A stretch of 20,333 nt of DNA from Intoshia linei. Taxonomy: Eukaryota; Orthonectida; Rhopaluridae. The DNA is taken from assembly GCA_001642005.1 (NCBI GenBank), contig LWCA01000688.1:1-20333 (forward strand), in the 5' to 3' direction. Position numbers and translations under genes: made by a program. Of the stretch, positions 1 to 10,100 are shown piece after piece (the stretch's first letter is position 1; each line of letters begins with the position of its first letter). The notes beneath the pieces are model-generated. The model was not told where the DNA came from. It saw only the letters and a program-made list of their open reading frames with translations, and searched no databases.

Positions 1-369
1 TCATATCCTAGCATCGGAGAAAAGGCTATCAGAATGCTGTTGCCTTTTGTATCAGCGTATTTATGTGAGTGTGGATTTTCGACTCTTTTGGATATAAAAA
101 ATTAAAAAAGAAGTAGATTAATAGTTGAAGATGATTTACGTGGTGCTCTTTTTACGACTCAGCCGCGTATTTTAGAATTAACTAAAAAAAATCTTAAAAT
201 TCTCACTAATATTTTTTGTAAATACTATTTTAATATTATTAATACATTTTAAATAACTGTTAGTTTTATAGAAAATTCTCAATTTCTAATGGACAGAATT
301 TAAATGGGGTGCGTGAAAAAATGTAATGGCTCAAGGGGGGAATGAGAAAAAATAAGTTGAGAATCACTG
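1..369 (+). mobile_element. 3' end of a Buster-like hAT transposon, with broken transposase C-terminus
   Basis: Frame 1 reads the C-terminal dimerisation region of a ZBED/SCAND3-type hAT transposase: LPFVSAYLCECGFSTLLDIK, then after an in-frame TAA at 103-105, KRSRL, EDDLRGAL and TTQPRI. The frame ends at TAA 250-252. A non-coding tail follows with the Buster-type 3' end (a CCCC/GGGG-rich stretch near 305-345, then GAGAATCACTG at 359-369). The next 8 bases, GTCTAGGG at 370-377, have TA in the centre, as Buster-type target duplications do. The element begins outside the window, so its other end cannot be checked. The stop falls where the family has a Lys-rich stretch, so this copy is dead. It sits inside the Tc1-like gene that resumes at 371. 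Confidence 0.85.
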
Positions 370-370
370 G

Positions 371-638
371 TCTAGGGAAACAAAAATGTGGATTTCTTCA
401 GAAGGAATTAATGTTTTACAGTGGCCAGCCTGCTCTCCTGATTTAAACCACATTGAAAATCTCTGGGGTATAATTTTGAGAAGCATATATTGCGAAGGTA
501 AACAATATTCAGATCTTAAAGAAGCTATTATCGTCGCATGCAATGACATCGGTCATGATACTATAAATTTTATGATAAAATATGAATTCTAGATTGTTTG
601 AAGTAATTTATGGAAAGGGATGTGTAACTAGATATTAA
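371..638 (+). pseudogene. Tc1-like transposase, C-terminal remnant interrupted by hAT
   Basis: The frame from 371 reads [20 protein letters not shown], then [15 protein letters not shown]. This is the classic third-carboxylate block of Tc1/mariner transposases (VLQWPAxSPDLNPIENLWG), so cut-and-paste DNA transposition was the original role. The frame stays open to TAG 590-592, but the family's terminal motif (FEVIxxKGxxTxY, seen here as RLFEVIYGKGCVTRY) continues in another frame to TAA 636-638. A frameshift therefore lies around 575-590. Upstream residues and the first two catalytic Asp are absent because the hAT end abuts at 369/370. The antisense open frame at 364-549 is a shadow of this one. 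Recognition of the family is secure; the element's full extent is not visible. Confidence 0.88.
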
Positions 639-948
639 ATAAAAATTAGCAATTTCTCGTAATCCTAAATATATTTTTTACTCTAAATCGTTGTTATAAA
701 GCATTTTTGTCTACTATTAATTCAAATCTTATTTATTAGAAAAAGTTTTTTATTTTATATTTTTTTCTTTTACCATGTTTTAAATCCAAATTTAGATGTT
801 AATAAGAGAAATTAGCGAATTATAAGTATTATAAGTCCTTTTTCGACAAAATATATGATGTGATTTATAATATTGTCCGGCAGTATATAACAAATTGAAT
901 GTGTAAATTAATTTACTCAATTTTTAACTTATGTGTATATTTTTCTAG
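639..948. other. AT-rich non-coding stretch
   Basis: No coding segment or repeat was recognised. It ends in a pyrimidine-rich tract with TTTTCTAG at 941-948, used here as the 3' splice site of the first visible TMX3-like exon. It is therefore probably intron, plus possible flank of the Tc1 remnant. Confidence 0.5.
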
Positions 949-1124
949 TTTTATTATAATTGGTGTGAATTGTGTGATGTCAACAAATATCTATCTGTGA
1001 TTTATACAATCAAAAAATATAAATATATTGGCGATTTGGATGTCAATTTTGCTTTGATTAATGCTGATAAAAGTGAAAATTTGATTAACCATCTTCAAAT
1101 GATTAATTTTCCTAAAGTTAAATA
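949..1124 (+). CDS. Exon 1 (visible) of the TMX3-like gene: active-site exon
   Basis: It starts after TTTTCTAG and ends TA|GTAAAT. Reading is phase 0 at the start and phase 2 at the end. The active-site cysteines are in codons 964-966 and 973-975 (WCELC). The motif IGDLDVN fits the beta strand before the cis-Pro loop (VGKxD in relatives). Confidence 0.8.
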
Positions 1125-4100
1125 GTAAATTTATTTAAATTGTAGTATTGCGATGTTAACTATTTTACTGTCTGTGTATTCTATACTATACACAAGATAA
1201 TTTTGAAAAACTATTCTTTTATTTTTCATACATTTTCACATAGGTAATTTAAAAATAATACAAATTTCAGACGTGTGGTGATAGTACATAAAATTGCATC
1301 AGACAGTGAAAGGGTTAAGATAGCTTAATCAACATTACTGTTATTCCAACTTTGGAACATTAAATATCATACTTATTATTATATGATATTACTAGCTTTA
1401 CTTTTGTGTACTTCGAACAGACAGCATCCTAGCTTTGCCGAGAACAAACTTTTTTAATTCTACCAAAAAAATAAATTCAATAATAAAATATTAATTAAAA
1501 ATACTATTTACTATTATCAATCCTTTAAAGGAGTGGTTCCTAAACTTGAATTAAACATTACCAATTAATTTAAAATCAATTATTAATTATTCTTATGTAA
1601 ATTTATTTGGTTAACATTTTTGTAAAGAATTTCAAAAACAACTTTGTGATGCCATTTGTTTAATTTAAAAGAGAATGAGTATAATCATAAAAATAAAGTA
1701 AAAACAGTAAATCCTAAAAATTGTCATAAATGGCTTAAATTCCAGAAAAAATAAAATTGTAAATAAACCGATATATAAACAATCAATAAACTTGACTTTA
1801 ACTTCATCATAAATATACATCAACAGTGAGCCATAGTGATGATAATAAACATCACTAGACCTCCCTGTCAAGAATATAATATACTAAGAAAAGAAGGAGG
1901 TTTGATTTTTCGCATCGATTTTGTTGCTTGTGTAAAAGTGGTTTATTAGAAATAAAAATTTGAGCATAATAAACAGGGCTCTTTTGAACTTTAGAGTCAT
2001 AATTACGTTTCACTCTCCTGGTATGTTGGGCTTTATCCAGTTTCAAATTTATCAGACAGAATGTGTATAATATTAAAAATAAAGTAAAAACAGTCCAACC
2101 TAAAAATTGTCATAAATAGCATAAATTCCAGAAAAAATAAAATTATAAAAACCTATTTTGTTATTTGAATGTGATGATTAGAGTCGAAATTTTATTGACT
2201 TAAAAATTCGGTGATAATGCTGATGTTATTGACTTTATAAAATTGGTAGCCTGTAATTTTGCACGAAATTTTAAATGCTAAAAAGTAGTTTTTAAGTCAA
2301 AATTTTGCTTTGATAGTGCTAATTTTTAAATGCAATAAATGTACGCATTTAAATTTCATGTAAGCACTTATGCAAAATTTGCACTAAAAAATTTATTTTT
2401 TACATAATAAAAATTATGAATGCAATAACTAAGTTTCACTTATGTGATTTAAGTTTATTTTATATAATTTTATTACTACTTCATATAAAATTAAAATTTA
2501 ATGCAAAAAAACGATTATCCGATATTGAAAAAGTGCAATATTTCTGCACTGAATATCCATCCGAATTTACTATAATAGAAACCAAATTATTTTGCAATAT
2601 ATGTAGTAAACTTATTAAATGCGAAAAAAAATTACACGTGGATTCTCATAGAAAATCTAACACACATAATGCAATAAATGAGTAATTTTTTTATATCAAT
2701 AATACATTAAATCATAGATTAAGGAGTAGAAATTGTAGCACTGATGGCTGTAACCCTTATTCTAGAATTATCTGTTTTCCTGAATAGTAACATTGTTCAC
2801 CCGATGGAATATTACACTCAATAAGTTGCATTCTGAAGACATGAAGCTATTTTTTGACGCATTAAAATTATATTATTTTAAATTTTTTAATGTCAGTAAT
2901 AAAATTATTTTGTCAGTATATACTGTATAGTCATTATGATCTATGAATGGCTCTAATAATTAAATTAGAATCCGACGATTATATTTTTTGACAACTAAAT
3001 ACAATTATTGAGAATATATTATTGTAAATATCAATTAGAAATATATTAATAAATATTTAGTATAAAGAATAATAATCATTATGATTACCCGATATCGGAG
3101 ATAACATCACATAAATTGATTGATTTTATTTATTCATGCGATATGTAAGTAGTTTTCTATACAATTTAATAATGTTAGAGTTCGATTTTGTATTATACCA
3201 CAGAGATGTAATCGTTGTTTATGCTTTTTGGAAGTTCATCTTTATACTTAAATTTATCCTTTAAAAGTTCAATTTATACTAGATAGGGGTTAATTAAGTA
3301 CATTGTGGATGAGTTATTCACAGATACCATAGATTTATTTCGTAATAATAATAATTACGAAAGTACATTTTTAAATGTGAAAGTGGACCTGTGCTTTTGT
3401 TATTATATATGAAAAAACATTATTGTGTCAATTTAGAAGGTATTTCTCATGTCGTACGGTTTATTTTATTTTCTAAAATTTGATCAGAAAGTTATATATA
3501 AATTCATTTGTTTTGGGTAGATTGATTGATAGTTACAATTTTATATTACACATTTAAAATAAAAATCAAAAAGAGTTAAATCGAGTGGTTACATAGACTT
3601 CGAAATTAATTATATTTTTCACTGAATTTCGAATTTAACCGGCAATGGAACATTTACAGATATATCAAGTGGACAATCCTGTTGTAATTAGACATTTGGA
3701 GCTCAATTTCGTCAGTATCATCACTAAATAATACATTTCACATAAGATATACTTATCATACGCTTGATCATCACTCTTTGGAGTTATATTTTAATGACTT
3801 TATTAAATAGGAATTCGTTATTAAATCTATAATTACAATTGTGATGAAAATGTTCGTTTTTAAATTTTTATTTATTTAGAGATGATGTGAAAGTGATTGA
3901 TAATTTACAGGCTATTAAGAAATGTTATCCTGTTCAATGTTTTGTTAAAATTAACATCGCTAATTCCATTGATCAATTCAATATGTACTTCAACGGTGAA
4001 TACTCATCCTACAACATGGAAAATGTCAGTTTTTGTAAAATACATATTAATATTAATTTATTTAGAATGTTTACATTCAAAAATTTAAAAAACACAAATC

Positions 4101-7100
4101 AATTGGAAAATTTTTCATTTATGTTGATAGGTCTTATGAGCCACATCTATCAATGTCGAACAAATATATTAAATATATGGTAATTTTTTATTAATTTTCA
4201 TTATTTCAAAAAAATAATTGCACAGTCCAACGTGATATAGATACCTAAAACGGCTAGGGAATTGACGCTACAAAGCTCTATAATTACGCATATTTACTTC
4301 ATAATTAATTTTTGGGTGTATTAACTCAACTAACTGAATATATAAATGGATAATATTTATTTACGTATATCTATTGCAAAACCACTAAACATATAATTAA
4401 CGTGACAAACAGGTTACAATAATGTGAAAATTCGATCAATACGCCACTGGGCGTGATTACTCCCATTTTACAAGTTCTAATTAAACTGCAACTTCATCCA
4501 TTGAACTCACTGCGTGGATACCCACGATAACTTAGCGACTATTTTATATTATTCAACTGCAAGGACAAACTTTGGACACCAAGGTGCGACTACTCAATCC
4601 TGGTATTTTTAACGACATTTTATGCCGATAAGTTTAATCACCTTTGGGTAAATTCTTTTGACTATGAGCTTTAGGACGTTTAGGTGCACAACTAGAAACT
4701 AATTTCTTCAACTTCAAAGGGCATTAGTAAGATATATGAGCATATCTACCACAACTCAAACATTTATTTTGGTATTTAAACTTAACATTACTCTACATGG
4801 GCTCTTGAGGTATATTACCTTGTAACATGATCAACGCCTCTGCTCTTTTAACGACTACCTACATTGTTATTCTATATTTATACGTTCCCACCACGTATAT
4901 TGATGAAAAATAAATTTATATTTATGAGAAACTCTGTATATACATTAGTGTGCCACACACATTTGAATTTTAATTGCGCGTAGTGAAAATTCGTGGCTCT
5001 TAAGCAATATATTTACTATTTTGTTTTTAAAATTAACTAAAATGACCTGCTTGATCCGCAGGCTTTAATCAACGTTTTACAAAATTTGGAACTAATAAAC
5101 ATCAGTTCAAACTATTTTACATGGTTACCACCTCTCATGGTTAATTTAATTTTAAATTTCCTGGATCAAGGCGTCCGCGATCAACACGAGGTATGGAAAT
5201 TCTAACACAGTCTTTCTTTTGACCCGAGGATTTTATTTCCCTTCTCAATCATTTTAATTGACTGAATTTATTGATTTTTTTTCTGGTCATATTTCTTTTA
5301 AAATTTAATTGGTATTATTCTTCTAATTTATCTTCCATTTGATTTCAATATCATTGTTCACCAATAAATCCTCTTTATCAAATATTAACGGTAACACTTC
5401 TTGCGGTAAGGCACTAGATGACAATTCTAATGTAGCTGGTCACCAAATTACTTCGTCATTTGACTGATTTAGACTATTCAATTTGTTTAAGGAAAACAAT
5501 GTATTATTCCTTTTTTTTTATTTACAGTTGTTAACTATGCTTCCAAAAATATTGAGGCTTTAGTAGTGTTCATTAGAATGTAACATATGGTATACTCTCT
5601 TTGTTTCGAAATAATGTTTACATTTCCAAATTTTATATTATCATTGAAAAACATTTATAAATACTATTGAAACTAGTTTTAACATTTATTAAACAAATTA
5701 CGTTTTATTTAAGATAAGAAGTCTTCTATTTTACAGGGTATGCTTATCAATATTTTGCCGAGCCGTAAGGATCACTTTTGGTTTGCTAGCTAGGGATACT
5801 GGTAGAGTACCATTGTTGCGAAGCCTTGCTTTGCCGATATGCGGTAGCTTATACTCATTTTCTCCTTTCGCAAGCATTGTCTCCTCCATACATTGCTGAA
5901 GCGTTAAAAATACATTGTCCAGCTTATCTGGTGTAGATCATTAAAAGCATTACTTACGAAGCTAATTAGTTCGTCAATGGTTTTCGGAGAATAGTGATGT
6001 TGAACGGATTGGATGGCGTTGAAGAACCAGGCGTATTAGATTGTAATCTATCAAAGAAAATTAATAAAACTAATAAAATTAATCGGAAAGGTTTATTCCA
6101 ATTTTAAACATTATTTCGGAACAGAGGTATATGTTTTGTTACATACATATATGTATATAAAATATATATTATTTTTGGTTACAAATTTGAGATATGTGGC
6201 TAAATTACTTCTACATGTGTATGTTATGAATCAACAAATATATTATATAAGAATGTTTTATTGATTTCTTCAATTTTGAACGTCTTTTCTTACGTCCGAA
6301 TGGTATAAATGTCATAATTATGGAGCAAAATCTTGCTACATTAACAGTCAGTAAATTTTCGTACACTTTGATTACTATTAAATTTTAAAATAAAGTTTGG
6401 TTCACGCGCCATATCTTAAGAAGCGAAATATAGCAGCTCCGATTAATGATTATACGCTTAATTCGACAAAAACTTAGTTGCGACAGTACGCTGGTTGTCG
6501 TAACTAATGCGTGGATATTTCCTATGTGTTGGAGTAGTCTTGCCATACAAATACACCTTCATACACAATAAAGATCAAAAGTTGAATTTGTATGGTTGCC
6601 GCAAAGACAGAGTATAATACCCTCAACGCGTCATAAAACAAACCTGATACTACAGTAACCATAAATTGTACTATCCCTTTTGAAAGATTCCAAAGTGGGA
6701 AGAGTACACCCGCCACACCATGAGTGCATATTAGGATGACATAATTATGTGCCATACCTAATATCACTATAATCCATCTTAATAATGTTAAGACGAGATC
6801 CATGATAACATGGACCAATACGTTATACTACCATTACCAAACCAAACACAAGCCGATTCAATAAAATTAGAATGATAGCGCCCAAACTATCAACCAACAA
6901 TATTAAATAATCAGATATCAATTTCCGAGTGATACCATTAAATAGTCCCAATAATAAACTCTGTACCATGTAGAAAAAGATAAAAATAAATATGAAATGC
7001 TACATTGATATTATACAATGATACATTGTATATTATTTTATTATAATTAATTATAAAGCGTGCCAAAAAATGAAACAGTTTTAAAGTTTTTCAAATACCA

Positions 7101-10100
7101 CACTACGTATGAAATAATGCATGAAACAATAGTTATAAATCACATGACTCAGTGATTGTACGTAAAAATTAACATGTTGATATATAAACACTAAATTAAA
7201 AAATTTACCGCCTGATTGAAGGAATGATTGAAGTAGATATTTGCAATAGAAATGCATTCACTATTTATAGACCAATTGTTTTCAATCTTCCAATAAGAAC
7301 CCTAATTTTTTTTTAAAATAAATACAAATTAAATAAATTTTGACAATAAACATTCACAATACAATTTTTTGGAAAATAAAAATTTAATAATGAAAAGTCA
7401 AAACAAATTTTGAAGGTTGCGTATCTCAACTAGCTCACCCTGATACTTAGCAAATGTTTATTTTGTTTTTGAACATATCTCGATGATGATTTCTCTTTCG
7501 CCGATTCTGGTGTTGGTGTAACCGATAGTTATCAAGACATTTTTGTTTAAAACGATTCTCAGCCTGTTGACTATCTCTTTAAATATGGGGAGAAATATAA
7601 GTTTATGAAACTTTTGCTGGCATTAATCGCCTGGCCTTTTGGCACATTATTGTGATAACTACCGTCTACAGTGCATTTTACAGCTTTCTTCAAAGCTAAT
7701 TCATAGTTGTTGTTATGTAAGTCATCAATTTCCGATTTTAATAATTTGTTCAATCTTGACTCGTTTAACTTCTTTAGGCATAGATCTATGCTTGTTTTTG
7801 ATGTCATGATCGGTTTAAACTGGAATCCCATGAGCGTGTCTCGATGTTCTGTCTTAGCATATTTCTCAAAAAATGCTTCGACACACGTGTTTGTGAATAT
7901 CTTTGCAGGCCACTTGTTTTGCAATATAGAAACGTTAAAGGTATATAACTATTATTCACTTATATATAGTTAACTTGAGTGTGTTTTTTTGCATGCAAAG
8001 TATTGTCTAATAAGCTCACCCTGATACTTAGTAAATGTTTTTTTTGTTTTTGAACATATCTCGATGAGGATTTATTTTGTTGTCCCTGAAAAGAAAATTG
8101 AATTGTAGTCAAAGAAATAAGCAATTATGGTTCACAAGCACAATTGGGACAGTTTCAAAGGTTGTAGTTGTTAAAAGGGCCAAGGTACGATGACATGAAA
8201 ATTTTTCATAGAGTGAAAGGTAGTTAGATCTTAATAGGGTTGCAACTTCATCAACTGGTTTACGTGTATTTGGAATGATTTCAGTTTCCGGAATAGTTAC
8301 TTTGTCAGTGCCAATGTATGGTAATACACCAGGAGTCTTAACTGTCGAAGTAATAACGTTTTTGTTCTTGTTAACATATATTATCAATTTATAATTTAAT
8401 CTTTTCATCACTTTAACGACAGATTGAAACCATGTAAGAATTGATATAATAAGAGTGAAAACAAAGCTTGTACTGCAATAACGTATATTCGCGTTATACA
8501 TTTGTATGTTGTAGTTTATTTTTAAGGTAGTTAATAATAAGTTGTTGCAACATATATTCAGGAGTGTACAAAATTGGTAGAGCTTCCAACATTACCATTT
8601 GGTATGCAGCAGAATTCATGTTACCATTCACTTTAATGATATATCTGCTACCATCAGATCGAATACCACCATGCCCATACCATAATTGAAGGTTAAAACT
8701 TAACGGTAGGAGTGATATATTTTGAATTGAATCTACAATTTTTGGTCTTCTGACATATGATTTTGAATTAGGATATAAATGTATTTTAGCTTCATCTTAG
8801 AAAATAATTTTATTCAATCGGATTTAGTCTAATCATGCCTCATTCTACACCAACGATTTCGTTTATCATATGATTTATTATCAATTTTGCTTTTTGTGCA
8901 GAAATAATTAATTATATTACGTTTATGTTATTTTGACTTAAAAAAAAATTTTAATAATTACTGATGAAATTTTGAATATAAAATAGAGAGAAAAAAATAT
9001 TTTTTTGTTATAAATTAGACCCATTTTAATTTTTTCCGCAGGCAGGTAAGATTATTGTCAATAGAAATGACGATTTGAATAAATAATATAAACATAATGG
9101 CAAGGTTACACACAATGTTATAAATCTTACTTATGAAAACTATTTCTTTTGATCAGGCCGATGTTTTTTTAAAATTTAGACTTAACGAATGGTACCACCT
9201 GTAGTAATTTCGTCGAAATGGAAAACAATACCAATATGGATAGATCAATTTCTATATTATAACAGAAAATAATACTAAGTTTGTTATTTAACGATATTAA
9301 GATTTGTTGCTTTGATTCAAACTTTATGCTGTGTTCTAGAATAAAGGTGATGATAAATAAATAAAATTCACTAGAAACATACCCAGCATAAGATTGTTCT
9401 TTAGCAGCTTTAGCGCAATGTAAACCAACAATACACAATTTATTATTAACAGTAGCTATGACGGGAGCAGTACAATCTACTGGTACAGTACAAGCATTGT
9501 ACGAGACACAATCATCAGCAGTATAGATAGAAGGCATATTCTTAGTAATTATTACAACAGATGCAGTACTGAAAGAAATATTTGTAGCAGATTTCACCAT
9601 GTGAGTCAAAACTGTACCAATATTAACGGCTGCAAATACAAATCCATCGTAATTAAAATCCTGTATGCTATCAGATATAAAAGACTTAACAATATTAGAA
9701 AATCATCTAATCCGTCGATTGGCTTTAACAGTATTTAATTCAACTTTATAAAGATGATTCTTTGAACACAACACGTGATCAACTTCTCCTAATGTAAAAT
9801 TGAAGGAAATACCAATTGGAAAGACAGCACATAATTTGTCAAAAGTACTGGCAACTACATGTTCTACAAAAAGGATAATATGATCACAGGATAATAATAG
9901 CTAATACATTAATATTTCCATGAGGAGCAGTCAAAATTCCAACATTGGGGCGGATATTGTGCATTAACAGTTTTATGAAGATAATTGCTTCTATAGATTG
10001 TCCGAGGGCCTCTTATTCTGCGCGTTGAATAATTAGTAGGGATTTCTCCTGAGCCTTCAGTTTGTCCGATAGCAGTTACTTTATGATAAGCAAGCTAAGT

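Noticed and set aside
364..549. Minus-strand 61-codon open frame
   Set aside because: Antisense shadow of the clearly recognised Tc1 C-terminus on the plus strand.
1531..1549. GAGTGGTTCCTAAACTTGAA, resembling a Buster-type hAT 5' terminus
   Set aside because: It differs from the terminus at key first bases, has no convincing nnnTAnnn target duplication and no partner end nearby.
1665..2046. Two minus-strand open frames overlapping repeat A
   Set aside because: Low-complexity hydrophobic or basic translations with no domain, and they overlap a non-coding repeat.
3897..4088. Second plus-strand frame overlapping exon 3
   Set aside because: Out of phase with the exon chain that closes across seven exons.
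7707..7973. Plus-strand 88-codon frame
   Set aside because: Antisense to the more protein-like minus-strand frame at 7571-7924, with no motif.
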